64,000 bases of DNA from Streptomyces sp. 1331.2 (GTDB taxonomy: Bacteria; Actinomycetota; Actinomycetes; Streptomycetales; Streptomycetaceae). This document shows, piece by piece, positions 26,389-35,155 of this stretch. The notes under the pieces are model-generated. The model had not been told where the DNA came from and ran no database searches. It was given only the letters and a program-made list of their open reading frames with translations. The translations under genes and the position numbers were made by a program. The stretch spans positions 7,061,001 through 7,125,000 of the forward strand of contig NZ_OBMJ01000001.1 of the NCBI RefSeq assembly GCF_900199205.1. Reading direction: 5' to 3'. Positions within the stretch are counted from its first letter, which is position 1, and every line of letters begins with the position of its first letter.

Positions 26389-27603
26389 TCACCAGGTGAC
26401 GGACAGCGACCGCATGCCGTAGATGAACGAGTCCGTCCGGAACGCCGGCTCCTCGCCGGGCCTGCTCAGCCGCAGCCCGGGCAGCCGGCGGAACAGGGTG
26501 GCCAGGGCGATCTGCAGCTCGGCCCGGGCCAGCGGCTGGCCGAGGCACTGGTGCACGCCGAAGCCGAAGGCCAGGTGCCGCCGGGCGTCCCGGTCCAGGT
26601 CCACCTCCTCGACGGGCCGGTGGCCGGCGCCGCCGAACACCGCCTCGTCCTGGTTGGCGGTGGAGAGCATCGCGATCACGCCCTCCCCGGCCTTGACCGT
26701 CGTCCCGCCCAGCTCCACGTCCTCCAGGGCCACCCGGGGCAGCCCGGTGTGGACGATGGTGAGGTGGCGCAGCAGTTCCTCCACCGCGCCGGGCACCGCG
26801 GCCGGGTCGGCCAGCCTGGCGACCTGCTCGGGCCGGTCCAGGAGCAGGGCGGTGGAGAGCGAGATCATGTTCGCGGTGGTCTCGTGCCCGGCGATCAGCA
26901 GCAGGATGCCGGTGTTGGCGGCCTCGCGCAGGGTGAGGTCGTCCCGGGCGGCGAGCCGGCTGAGGATGTCGTCCTCCGGCCGCTCCCGTTTGCGGGCCGT
27001 CAGCCCCTCCAGGTACTGCAGCAGCTCCTCCTGGGCCTTCTGGAGCCCCTCGATCGTGCCGGTGTTGCTGAGCAGCGTCCGGCTGATGCTCTGGAAGAAC
27101 TCGCGGTCCTCGTACGGGACTCCGAGCAGCAGGCAGATCACCAGCGAGGGGACGGGCAGCGCGAAGTCGGCGACCAGGTCGGCCTCGGTACGGCCCTCGG
27201 TCATCCGGTCCAGCGTCTCGTCGACGATCTGCTGGATGTCCGGGCGCATCGCCTCGACCCGCTTGACCAGGAAGTCCCCGGTGACCATCCGGCGCAGCCG
27301 GGCGTGCTCGGGGTCGTCCAGCCGCAGGAAGCTCGGGTTCTTGGCGATGACCTCGCGGCGGCCGGGCAGCAGCAGCGGGAAGTTCGGGTGGCGCACGTCC
27401 GCGCTGAAGCGGCGGTCGGACAGGATGGTGCGGACCTCGGCGTAGCCGGTGGCCAGCCAGCAGGACTCGCCCCCGGGCAGGACGGCCCGGGTCATGGTGC
27501 CGGCGGCGGCCGCCTCGGTGTAGGCGGGCGGCGGGGCGAACGGGCAGCCGGCCGAGTGCGGGGCCGGCATCGGGACGGCGGGGGCGGTGGGTGTGCTCGT
27601 CAA
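26389..27603 (-). CDS. Cytochrome P450, CYP105-like
   Basis: This 404-aa haem monooxygenase would insert oxygen into a small substrate using electrons from the adjacent ferredoxin. Visible motifs are the I-helix oxygen-activation site LLIAGHETT, the ExxR of helix K in VEELLRHLT and the haem loop HLAFGFGVHQCLGQPLARAE (Cys near residue 352). The C-helix LDDPEHARLRRMVTGDF is also typical. The start is an unusual TTG (27603) with AAGGAG 8 nt upstream. The N-terminal CPFAPP is CYP105-like. The order ferredoxin-P450 with a 56-nt gap indicates an operon. CYP105 enzymes hydroxylate xenobiotics, polyenes or steroids, and the substrate is not predictable here. Confidence 0.93.
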   Translation of the reverse strand: MTSTPTAPAVPMPAPHSAGCPFAPPPAYTEAAAAGTMTRAVLPGGESCWLATGYAEVRTILSDRRFSADVRHPNFPLLLPGRREVIAKNPSFLRLDDPEHARLRRMVTGDFLVKRVEAMRPDIQQIVDETLDRMTEGRTEADLVADFALPVPSLVICLLLGVPYEDREFFQSISRTLLSNTGTIEGLQKAQEELLQYLEGLTARKRERPEDDILSRLAARDDLTLREAANTGILLLIAGHETTANMISLSTALLLDRPEQVARLADPAAVPGAVEELLRHLTIVHTGLPRVALEDVELGGTTVKAGEGVIAMLSTANQDEAVFGGAGHRPVEEVDLDRDARRHLAFGFGVHQCLGQPLARAELQIALATLFRRLPGLRLSRPGEEPAFRTDSFIYGMRSLSVTW

Positions 27604-27659
27604 GGTGGGGTCTCCTTGCGTAGCGGTGCTCTCCGGGTGGGGGTGTCGGTGGTGGTGCT

Positions 27660-27878
27660 TCAGTCCGCGACCGTGGCGGGCTCGTCCTCGGTGACGGTGA
27701 TGGCGCCGCCCGGGCAGAGCTCGGCGGCCAGCCGAAGGTCGGCGAACTGCTCGGGCCTGAAGGTGGTTTGACGGAGTCTCACCAGGCTGTCCCGATCGTC
27801 CTGGTCGAAGACCTCGGGAACGTTCGTGACGCACATTCCGGAGCTGCAGCAGCGGTCCCGGTCGACGCTCACCTGCAT
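27660..27878 (-). CDS. [3Fe-4S] ferredoxin, P450 redox partner
   Basis: This 72-aa ferredoxin has the single-cluster actinobacterial pattern: C10, C16 and C55 in DRCCSSGMCV and AELCPGGAITV. C11 is an extra adjacent Cys, and the usual fourth ligand position is absent, as in 3Fe-4S types. It would relay electrons from a ferredoxin reductase encoded elsewhere to the downstream P450. The ATG at 27878 has GAGAGG upstream. The 5' leader contains a strongly self-complementary GCCGCCGGC run and a dyad at 27930. Confidence 0.93.
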   Translation of the reverse strand: MQVSVDRDRCCSSGMCVTNVPEVFDQDDRDSLVRLRQTTFRPEQFADLRLAAELCPGGAITVTEDEPATVAD

Positions 27879-27929
27879 GGTCGGGCACCTCTCGCCAGTG
27901 CGCCGCCGGCGGCCGGCGGCGGCCTCTCG

Positions 27930-27942
27930 TTGTCATTGCCAA
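27930..27942 (-). promoter_or_regulatory. Dyad in the ferredoxin-P450 promoter region
   Basis: TTGTCATTGCCAA is an imperfect palindrome (TTG(T/G)C - ATT - G(C/A)CAA) about 55 nt before the ferredoxin ATG, next to TAGGTT on the minus strand (27948-27943), a possible -10. It is suggestive of an operator. No regulator gene is adjacent. Confidence 0.35.
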
Positions 27943-28095
27943 CCTAACCGCCGCTGCTCCGTCCACGGAGTGGGCGGTGGCGGGATTGTCGAGAATGGCC
28001 GATAACGTCCCCGTCGCAGCACTCGGGCGGTGCGAGGAGGTTTGAATTGACGCCACCCCGCCAAACGGCCCCGCTCACGGCCCCCGCGGCCCCCC

Positions 28096-29643
28096 TCACA
28101 GCCCCTCGGCGGCGGCGATCTCCCGTACGGTCGCGACGGTGTCGGCCTCGGCGGCGCCCTTGTCCGGCCGGTAGCGCACCACCCGGGCGAACCGCAGGGC
28201 GAGCCCGGCGGGGTAGCGGGAGCTGCGCTGCAGGCCGTCGAAGGCGATCTCGACCACCAGTTCCGGGCGGACCCGCACCGTCCAGTCGTCCCGCTCGGTC
28301 TCCCGGGCCAGCAGTTCCGCCGTCTGCCAGGCCAGCGTCGCGTCGGTGAGGCCCTTGAAGGTCTTGCCGAGCATCACCCACGGGCCGAGCCCCGGCTCGC
28401 CCGCCGCCCGGGCGCCCAGGTGCAGGTTGCTGAGGAAGCCGCGCCGCCGCCCGCTGCCCCATTCGGCGGCCAGCACGACCAGGTCGAGCGTCAGCCGGGG
28501 CTTCACCTTGATCCAGCCGATTCCGCGCCGCCCGGCCGCGTACCCGGCCGCCGGGTCCTTGACGAGGACACCCTCGTGGCCGAGCGCCAGCGTGTCGCGG
28601 AAGAAGGCCAGCGCCCGCTCGCGGTCCCCGGTCTCGGTGCGGGCCACCCGCAGGCGCGGCGGGACCACCTCGGCCAGCGCCGCCCAGCGCTCCCGCCCCG
28701 GACGGTCCACCAGGTCCTCGCCGTCGCGGTGCAGCAGGTCGAAGAAGTAGGCGTCGAGCGGGACTTCGGCGCGCAACCGCTGCGGATCGCGCCGCGAGGC
28801 GGTGCGCGCGGCGGTCTCCTGGAACGGGCGCGGCCGCCCGTCCGGGCCGAGCGCGATCGCCTCGCCGTCCAGCACCGCCGAGCGCAGCGGCAGGGCGAGC
28901 GCGGCCTCGGCCACCTCGGGCACGCGCGCGGTGATGTCGTCCAGGCTGCGGGTGAACACCGCGACCTCGTTCCCGTCCCGGTGCACCTGCACCCGGATCC
29001 CGTCCAGCTTCCACTCCAGCGCGGCCGGACCGGTGCGCTCCAGCGCCGAGGCCACGTCCGGCGCGGAGGCGGCCAGCATCGGGCGCACCGCCCGCCCCAC
29101 CTCCAGCCGGAACGCCGCCAACGCTGCCTCCCCGCCGGTCAGCGCCGCCTCCGCCACCGCCCGCGCCGAACCCCGGAACATCAGCGCCCGTCGCACCGCC
29201 GCCGCGGGCACCCCCGCCGCCTGCGCCACGGCGTCCCCGACCACCGCGTCCAGCGCCCCCTGCCGCAGGTCCCCGACCAGCACCGCCCGCAGGAAGCCCT
29301 GCTCCACCGCGGTCGCCCGCGCGAACAGCCCGTCCAGCAGCCGCCGCCGCTCCGCCTGCGCCCCGGCCCCGTGCACCCCCGCGATCCGCTCCAGCTCGCG
29401 TTCCACCTCCCGTACCCCGAGCGAAGGCTCCGCCGCCGGCCCGGGCAACCCGCGCAGCGCCGCCGGCCCGATCCCCGTCCGCAACCGCTGCGACTCCCCG
29501 GACAGCAGCGCCACCGCAGCCGGCCCCTCCACGGGCCCCAACTCCCGCAGGCACCCGGCCAACAACCCCGTCTTCGCCCGCCGCCCCGGCTCCGCCGCCA
29601 CCTCCCGGGACACCACCGCCAACCGCCACAGGCCCGCCACCAC
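28096..29643 (-). CDS. ATP-dependent DNA ligase (LigB type)
   Basis: This 515-aa ATP-dependent ligase joins nicked DNA. It has an N-terminal DNA-binding domain (residues 1-195), the nucleotidyl-transferase motif I WKLDGIRVQVHRDG (K212 receives AMP), motif III DAYFFDLL, motif IV HEGVLVKDP and motif V GIGWIKVKP, then an OB-fold domain (LVVLAAEWGSGRR, TDATLAWQTAEL). The set is complete. It starts at GTG 29643 or 29640, with GGAGGAGG upstream. It stands alone without Ku or other NHEJ genes, as is usual for the LigB group that supplements the essential NAD-dependent LigA. The role is probably repair. Confidence 0.93.
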   Translation of the reverse strand: MVAGLWRLAVVSREVAAEPGRRAKTGLLAGCLRELGPVEGPAAVALLSGESQRLRTGIGPAALRGLPGPAAEPSLGVREVERELERIAGVHGAGAQAERRRLLDGLFARATAVEQGFLRAVLVGDLRQGALDAVVGDAVAQAAGVPAAAVRRALMFRGSARAVAEAALTGGEAALAAFRLEVGRAVRPMLAASAPDVASALERTGPAALEWKLDGIRVQVHRDGNEVAVFTRSLDDITARVPEVAEAALALPLRSAVLDGEAIALGPDGRPRPFQETAARTASRRDPQRLRAEVPLDAYFFDLLHRDGEDLVDRPGRERWAALAEVVPPRLRVARTETGDRERALAFFRDTLALGHEGVLVKDPAAGYAAGRRGIGWIKVKPRLTLDLVVLAAEWGSGRRRGFLSNLHLGARAAGEPGLGPWVMLGKTFKGLTDATLAWQTAELLARETERDDWTVRVRPELVVEIAFDGLQRSSRYPAGLALRFARVVRYRPDKGAAEADTVATVREIAAAEGL

Positions 29644-29924
29644 ACCACCTCCTCCACCCCCAGCATCCGCGCCCACCCCACCCGCCGCACGCCCTGACCG
29701 CCCCCGGGCGCGGTACCGCCGCCTCCCCCTCCGCTCGCCCCGCGCACCGCGGCCCCGCATGCTGGGCGCAGACCCGTACCCGTCCGTGCGGCGGCAGGCC
29801 CTGGCGGCCAGGTGCCGGAGTGGAGTACGGGGCTGCCGTTGTTGGCCGGGGTGGAGATCGGCCGGGGGTCGACGGGGCGTCATGCTGAGGCCATCACGAC
29901 GTCCTGACCCTGAGGGAGACCGAG

Positions 29925-30404
29925 ATGAGCGACACCCCCACCGCCCGCTGGAGCGTCGGCGCGCCCGAGGCCGGCGACTTCGCCGCCTGGCGTGAACTCT
30001 TCGACGGGTACTGCGAGTTCTACCGAAATCCGGGTCCGGAGGGGAAGGCCGAGCTGGTCTGGTCCTGGCTCATGGATCCGGCCCATGAGCTGGCCGGGCT
30101 GCTGGTCCGGGACGGCGAGGGGCGCCCGGTCGGGCTGGCCCACTACCGGCCGTTCTCCCGGCCGCTGCACGGGGCGGTCGGCTGCTTCCTGGACGACCTC
30201 TTCGTGGCGCCGCAGGTGCGCGGCGGCGGCGCGGTGGACCTGCTGCTGGCGCGGCTGCGGGAGATCGCCGCCGAGCGCGGCTGGAACACCGTGCGCTGGA
30301 TCACCTCCGAGACCAACTACCGGGCCCGCGGCAAGTACGACCAGGTCGCCACCCGGACGGCGTTCCTCACCTACGACATGGCGCCGGACGCGCTGTCATC
30401 CTGA
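29925..30404 (+). CDS. GNAT family N-acetyltransferase
   Basis: This 159-aa GCN5-related acetyltransferase has the acetyl-CoA site FLDDLFVAPQVRGGGAVDLL (motif A), preceded by PVGLAHYRPFSRPLHGAVGC and followed by WNTVRWITSETNYRARGKYD. It closely matches small diamine/toxin-type GNATs of unknown substrate. The ATG at 29925 follows GAGGGAGACCGAG. It is divergent from the DNA ligase, with about 280 nt of apparently empty sequence between them, and 116 nt upstream of the CAP gene. Confidence 0.9.
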   Translation: MSDTPTARWSVGAPEAGDFAAWRELFDGYCEFYRNPGPEGKAELVWSWLMDPAHELAGLLVRDGEGRPVGLAHYRPFSRPLHGAVGCFLDDLFVAPQVRGGGAVDLLLARLREIAAERGWNTVRWITSETNYRARGKYDQVATRTAFLTYDMAPDALSS

Positions 30405-30520
30405 GGCCGTGACCGAGCCGCCGGACATTCGTTCGGACTTTCTGTTATCGGCGCGCCGCCGGGGGGTCTCCCAGGTGTCGGCACCCGACCAGCCGGCCCG
30501 GAAACAGAAAGCGTGACCAC

Positions 30521-31507
30521 GTGAACAGCGACGACAGGACGACCATCCTCCCGGCGAGCGGAGGCGACGACGGTCCGGGCGCAGCCCACGGCCGCGCCGG
30601 TGGCCGGGCCGCACGGCGGGCCGCCGAGCGGCACGCCGGCCGGGGGCGTCGGGCGCGGCGGCGCGGCGCCCTGGTGCCGGTCACCGCGGTGGTCGCGGCG
30701 GTGGCGGGCACCGGGCTGATCGCCGCGCTGGCGGGTGCCGGGTACGCGGCGTACGGCGGCAAGCAGACCGACCGGGACGTCGTGGGCCAGGCGCTGGCGG
30801 CCGACGCGCTGATCGCCGCCGAGGTCGGGACGCACGAGGGCATCCAGGTGCCGGGCGCCGGGGTCGCCGCCCCGGCCGCCCCGGTGCCGTCGGACGGTCC
30901 GGCGGCGACGGACCCTGCCGCCGCCGCGAGCGCCGCGGCCACCCCGTCTGCCACCGCCCCGGCCTCCCCGACGGCCGCGGCGAGCGCCACCCCGTCCGCG
31001 GGCGCCTCCGACGCCGCCGCCGCCAAGGCGACCGCGAGCGCAACCCGGACCGCCGCCGCGGCCCCGACCACCGCCCGGCGGACCGCCGGCGCGTCGCCCA
31101 CCCCGGTGGGCGGCGGCGCGTCCCCCTCGTACGCCCAGCAGGTGGTGGACCTGGTCAACACCGAGCGCGCCAAGGCCGGTTGCGGACCGGTCAGCGCCGA
31201 GCCCCGGCTGGCGAGCGCGGCCCAGTCGCACAGCGACGACATGGCCGACCGCAACTACTTCGACCACGCCAGCCCCGAGGGCTTCCACGCCGACCACCGG
31301 ATCGAGGCCACCGGCTACCGCTGGAGCACCTGGGGCGAGAACATCGCCCGCGGCCAGAAGGATCCGGCCGACGTCATGGACGCGTGGATGAACAGCCCCG
31401 GCCACCGCGCCAACATCCTGAACTGCGCGTTCAAGCAGCTCGGTGTCGGCGTGCGGACCGGTTCCGGCGGCCCGTGGTGGACCCAGGTGTTCGCTGCTCC
31501 GGCCTGA
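30521..31507 (+). CDS. Membrane-anchored CAP-domain protein
   Basis: This 328-aa protein has an Arg-rich cytoplasmic head (residues 1-49), one membrane helix (about 50-76), a long Ala/Ser/Thr/Pro linker (110-203) and a C-terminal CAP/SCP-PR1 domain (205-326). The CAP residues are present: QSHSDDMADRNYFDH, WGENIARG and MNSPGHRANIL, so the His-Glu-Glu-His cavity looks complete. The CAP domain should lie outside the cell. It starts at GTG 30521 with a weak ribosome-binding site. The next gene carries a close paralogue of the same CAP domain, including 24 identical nucleotides at 31161-31184 and 32981-33004, so the domain was duplicated locally. Confidence 0.88.
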   Translation: MNSDDRTTILPASGGDDGPGAAHGRAGGRAARRAAERHAGRGRRARRRGALVPVTAVVAAVAGTGLIAALAGAGYAAYGGKQTDRDVVGQALAADALIAAEVGTHEGIQVPGAGVAAPAAPVPSDGPAATDPAAAASAAATPSATAPASPTAAASATPSAGASDAAAAKATASATRTAAAAPTTARRTAGASPTPVGGGASPSYAQQVVDLVNTERAKAGCGPVSAEPRLASAAQSHSDDMADRNYFDHASPEGFHADHRIEATGYRWSTWGENIARGQKDPADVMDAWMNSPGHRANILNCAFKQLGVGVRTGSGGPWWTQVFAAPA

Positions 31508-31716
31508 CCCGCCCTCGGACGAGGCCCGCCCCTGACCCCACTCCCGACCCCATTCCCCGACCCCCGACCGCTCTCCCGCCCGTGCCGGCGCCCCGATCCG
31601 GCCGCCGAACCGGGCCGATTTTCCGATTCCGCGCACATTGTTGTTATCTGATCACTCCCCACGGGTCTCCGAGGAGGCAGCGGCGGACGGAAACACGGCA
31701 ATTCGGAGTGCGGACC

Positions 31717-33333
31717 ATGAACGCTGATGTGCAGAACAGGGCCGGAACGACCCTGGTACTCGCGGCGCAGGCAGGCGACCGGCAGGCCCAGGAGGCGCTG
31801 GTCGCCGCCTGGCTGCCGCTCGTCTACAACGTGGCCGGCCGCGCCCTCGGCGGCCACGCCGACGTGGACGACGTCGCGCAGGAGACCATGATCCGCGCCC
31901 TGGACGGGCTGGACGGGCTCCGCGACCCGGAGTCGTTCCGCTCCTGGCTGGTCGCCATCACCATGAACCAGGTCCGCCGCCGGCACGCGGCCGGCCAGCA
32001 GCAGCCGACCGTCGGCGGGCTGGACGAGACCTGGGAGGTCGCCGACCCGCGGGCCGACTTCACCGACCTCACCATCCTGCGCCTGGGCCTCTCCGGCCAG
32101 CGCCGCGAGGTCGCCGAAGCCACCCGCTGGCTCGACCCCGACGACCGTGAACTGCTCGCCCTGTGGTGGATGGAGGCCGCCGGCGAACTCACCCGCGCCG
32201 AACTCGCCGAAGCCCTCGACCTGAGCCCGCAGCACACCGCCGTCCGCGTCCAGCGGATGAAGAAGCAGCTCGAAGCCGGCCGCGTCGTCGTCCGCGCGCT
32301 CGGCGCCTACCCCCGCTGCCCCGGACTGACCGAGGTCACCACCGGCTTCGACGGCACCCCGAACTCGGTCTGGCGCAAGCGCATCGCCCGTCACATCCGC
32401 AGCTGCGCCTCCTGCGACGGCCTCGGCCGCGACCTGTTCCCGGCCGAAGGGCTGCTGGCCGGCCTCGTCCTGGTCCCGATCCCGCTCGACTCGCCCCTGC
32501 TGCTGCACTTCCAGCACACCGCGGCCACCGTCGCGGCCCAGAGCGCCGCCGGGGCCGGCACCGGAGCCGGCCTGGGTACGGGCTCGGGCGCCGGAGCCGG
32601 TGCGCACGCCGGTGCGGGAAGCGCCGGAGGTGCGGGAGGACACGGCGGGTGGGCCGGCACCGCCGCCCGCAAGGCCGTCCTGGCGAGCGGCGCGGCCGCC
32701 GCGGTCGCGGTGACCACCCTCGCGCTGGTCTGGCCGCAGCACACCGAGGCGCCGCAGGAGGCGGCGCCGGAGCCCAGTGCGCCGGCCGCCGTCCTGGACA
32801 CCCCGACGGTCGTCGCCGCCCCGGTGGCGACCGTCCCCACGCCCGTGGCGACACCGACGCCCACGGAGACCCCGATGCCGACGCCCACGCCCACGGCCTC
32901 GCCGACCCCGACCCCGACCCGTACGGTCACGGCAGCTCCGGTGCCCAGCCCGGAGCGCCAGCTGGTCGACCTGGTCAACGCCGAGCGCGCCAAGGCCGGT
33001 TGCGCCCCGCTGCGGATCGACCCCCGGCTGCACACCGCCGCCCAGAAGCACTCCGAGGACATGGCCACCCGGGGCTTCTTCGACCACGTGAACCCGGACG
33101 GCGTCCGCACCGACGCCCGGATCACCGCCGCCGGCTACCGCTGGTCCCAGTGGGGCGAGAACCTCGACCGTGGTCCGACCGCCCCGGCCGCGGTCCTCGC
33201 CCGCTGGATGGACGGCGGCATCCACCAGTCCAACATGCTCGACTGCGGCTTCAAGGACGTCGGCGTCGGTCTCGCGACCAACTCGGCCGGCACCCCCTAC
33301 TGGACCCAGGACCTCGGAGCGCCGATGTCCTGA
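31717..33333 (+). CDS. Sigma-70 family (ECF) factor fused to zinc finger, membrane helix and CAP domain
   Basis: This 538-aa single frame has, in order, sigma region 2 (about 25-95, HADVDDVAQETMIRALDGL, FRSWLVAITMNQVRRRH); region 4 (about 130-185, LTRAELAEALDLSPQHTAVR then VQRMKKQ); an anti-sigma-like zinc motif H226-x3-C230-x2-C233 (RHIRSCASC) with C201 nearby; a Gly/Ala linker (278-312); a membrane helix (about 319-339); a Pro/Thr stalk (340-411); and a CAP domain (412-538). The CAP motif GHR is degraded to IHQ, but QKHSEDM and WGENL remain. The ATG at 31717 has GGAG 8 nt upstream. The protein should be membrane-tethered with the sigma part inside and CAP outside. Release by proteolysis is inferred. 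Confidence 0.88.
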   Translation: MNADVQNRAGTTLVLAAQAGDRQAQEALVAAWLPLVYNVAGRALGGHADVDDVAQETMIRALDGLDGLRDPESFRSWLVAITMNQVRRRHAAGQQQPTVGGLDETWEVADPRADFTDLTILRLGLSGQRREVAEATRWLDPDDRELLALWWMEAAGELTRAELAEALDLSPQHTAVRVQRMKKQLEAGRVVVRALGAYPRCPGLTEVTTGFDGTPNSVWRKRIARHIRSCASCDGLGRDLFPAEGLLAGLVLVPIPLDSPLLLHFQHTAATVAAQSAAGAGTGAGLGTGSGAGAGAHAGAGSAGGAGGHGGWAGTAARKAVLASGAAAAVAVTTLALVWPQHTEAPQEAAPEPSAPAAVLDTPTVVAAPVATVPTPVATPTPTETPMPTPTPTASPTPTPTRTVTAAPVPSPERQLVDLVNAERAKAGCAPLRIDPRLHTAAQKHSEDMATRGFFDHVNPDGVRTDARITAAGYRWSQWGENLDRGPTAPAAVLARWMDGGIHQSNMLDCGFKDVGVGLATNSAGTPYWTQDLGAPMS

Positions 33334-33365
33334 GCGGGGCCCTGTCCCGGGCCCGAGGCGCTTCC

Positions 33366-33602
33366 TCAGGCCGGCGTGACCGCGACCAGCCCGTCCGCCG
33401 AGCCGGTCACGAAACCGGTGGCCTGCCCGACGACACCGCCCGCGTCGCCGACCTGGCCCGGCACCAGGTCCGGCGCGGTGCTCAGCGGTCCGGGCAGGCC
33501 CTCCTGCCCGCCGACGGCGCTGGCGTGCGCACTCGGCGCGGTGAGGGAGGCCAAGACGCCCACGGCGAGCGAGGCGACGGCGAGCATGCTGCGCTTCTTC
33601 AT
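33366..33602 (-). CDS. Small secreted protein
   Basis: This 78-aa exported peptide has a clear signal sequence (MKKRSMLAVASLAVGVLASL, cleavage after AHA near residue 27). The mature part of about 50 residues is rich in Gly/Val/Pro (VGGQEGLPGP, GQVGDAGGVVGQATGFVTGS), without Cys. Such peptides are common in Streptomyces and of unknown function. The composition recalls surface-active or wall-associated peptides, but no chaplin or rodlin signature is present. It is convergent with the sigma-CAP gene, 32 nt apart. The ribosome-binding site is weak. Confidence 0.7.
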   Translation of the reverse strand: MKKRSMLAVASLAVGVLASLTAPSAHASAVGGQEGLPGPLSTAPDLVPGQVGDAGGVVGQATGFVTGSADGLVAVTPA

Positions 33603-34214
33603 GGCCGGTCCAACGAGACTGCGCCGGAAGGGTTACGGTGCCGGCCGCGGGCGAAGGCGTGAGAAGACGCGGGAGGACGCGAGAACGTTGGACGGCCCGC
33701 GAGCCGACCGGGACTCAGGCCGGGCGGCGGGCGGGCCGTGGGAACCACCATGGCCCCACCCGCCCCTGCCGGTCAGGGGCGCACACGGGGCGGTCGGACG
33801 CAAACCGGCGCGCCGGGGCGTGCACCGGCAGTCCCAGCGGCGCCCTCAGAGCGTCCCGGAGCCCCGCGCCACCCCTGCCCCGGCCGCCTCGGCCGCCCCT
33901 CCCACCGGCCCGACCGCCGGCCCGGCGAGGGCACGATCCGCCCGGTCCCCGGCCCGACAACACACCGTCGTCCCCCGGACGGCTCACGGTGATGGCGCGC
34001 CCCCCGCCCGCCCCCTACTGTCGGAAGTGCTTCGTCCCCTGACGGACGAGCCACGGCTGCCGGATCTGGCCAGGTCCGGCGGCCGTACTTTTTGCCCGGG
34101 CGCACCGGCCCCGGCGCCCCTCGTCCGGCACGCCCCGCCCGGGGTCCCTCGTCCGGCGCACCCCGTAGGCTGGCGACCGAGAGCACGCCCGCGTACCGGA
34201 TGCCAGGAGCCGCC
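33603..34214. other. Long intergenic region
   Basis: About 610 nt between the small secreted protein gene and the PfkB gene. The open frames that cross it have no credible ribosome-binding site or protein pattern; they are arginine/proline/alanine-rich shadows of the high GC. Near the right end, TAGGCT (34166-34171) could be a -10 for the kinase gene. Nothing else is seen. Confidence 0.5.
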
Positions 34215-35126
34215 GTGACCAGCCCCGTTCCGCCCGTTCTGGTGATCGGTGAGTGCGTGGCCGACATCGTCCGTTCGGATGGCGTCCCGGACCGGGTGCA
34301 CCCCGGCGGCAGCCCCGCGAACGTCGCGTACGGCCTGGCGCGGCTGGGCCGCCCGGCTGTGCTGCTCACCGAGCTGGGGCCGGACGCCAACGGCCGGCTG
34401 ATCCGCTCGCACCTGGAGTCGGCGGGTGTGCTGGTCCGGGCCGCGGAGGTCGCCCGCACGCCCTCGGCCGTGGTGCGGCTGGACGGCGAGGGCCGGGCCC
34501 GCTACACCTTCGACATCGGCTGGACGCTCCCGCCGACGGAGCTCGCCGAGGCGCCCGCCGCGATCCACCTGGGCTCGATCGGCGCGGTCACCGAGCCGGG
34601 CGCGGCGGCGGTGCTGGCGCTGGTGGAGCGGTGGCGCGGGCGGACGCCGGTCAGCTACGACCCCAATGTGCGCCCCGCGCTGATGGGGGAGCGGGCGGCG
34701 GCGGTCCGTCGGGTCGAGCGCTGTGTGGCGCTGAGCGACCTGGTCAAGGCGAGTGACGAGGACCTGGCCTGGCTCTACCCGGGCGAGCGGCCGGAGGCGG
34801 TCGCCGAGCGCTGGCTGTCGCTCGGGCCCTCCGTGGTCGCGGTGACCCTGGGCGCCGGGGGCGCGTTCGCCCGCACCGCCGAGGGCGGACGTGCGCAGGC
34901 CCCGGCCGTCCCGGTGCCGGTCGCGGACACCGTGGGGGCCGGGGACTCCTTCATGGCCGCCCTGCTGCACGCCCGCGCGAGCGGCGCCGACCTCCCGACC
35001 TGCCTCACCCACGCGGTGACGGCCGCCGCGCTGACCGTCGCCCGCCCGGGCGCCAACCCGCCCTCCGCGGCCGAGCTGGCGGCTGCCCTGACGGACGGCC
35101 GGGAGGCCCGCACCGGCGCGGTGTAG
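34215..35126 (+). CDS. PfkB-family carbohydrate kinase (fructokinase-like)
   Basis: This 303-aa ribokinase-fold sugar kinase has the N-terminal PfkB signature (VHPGGSPANVAYGLARLG), a DPN substrate-loop (SYDPNVRPAL), VVAVTLGAGGA and the catalytic anion-hole/base motif DTVGAGDSFMAALL. It would phosphorylate a sugar such as fructose with ATP in the cytosol; ribose or other sugars are possible. It starts at GTG 34215 with AGGAG 5 nt upstream. It is not in a sugar-transport operon and is convergent with a GNAT gene, with a short GC hairpin between them. Confidence 0.92.
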   Translation: MTSPVPPVLVIGECVADIVRSDGVPDRVHPGGSPANVAYGLARLGRPAVLLTELGPDANGRLIRSHLESAGVLVRAAEVARTPSAVVRLDGEGRARYTFDIGWTLPPTELAEAPAAIHLGSIGAVTEPGAAAVLALVERWRGRTPVSYDPNVRPALMGERAAAVRRVERCVALSDLVKASDEDLAWLYPGERPEAVAERWLSLGPSVVAVTLGAGGAFARTAEGGRAQAPAVPVPVADTVGAGDSFMAALLHARASGADLPTCLTHAVTAAALTVARPGANPPSAAELAAALTDGREARTGAV

Positions 35127-35155
35127 GCCGGCGGGCCGGCGCACCACCCGCGGGA

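Noticed and set aside
27998..28005. GCCGATAA as a WhiG-type -10 element
   Set aside because: No TAAA at the required 15-nt distance upstream and no plus-strand gene downstream.
33603..34214. Extra protein-coding gene in the 610-nt gap
   Set aside because: Frames on both strands are Arg/Pro/Ala-rich, lack ribosome-binding sites and show no secondary-structure pattern.
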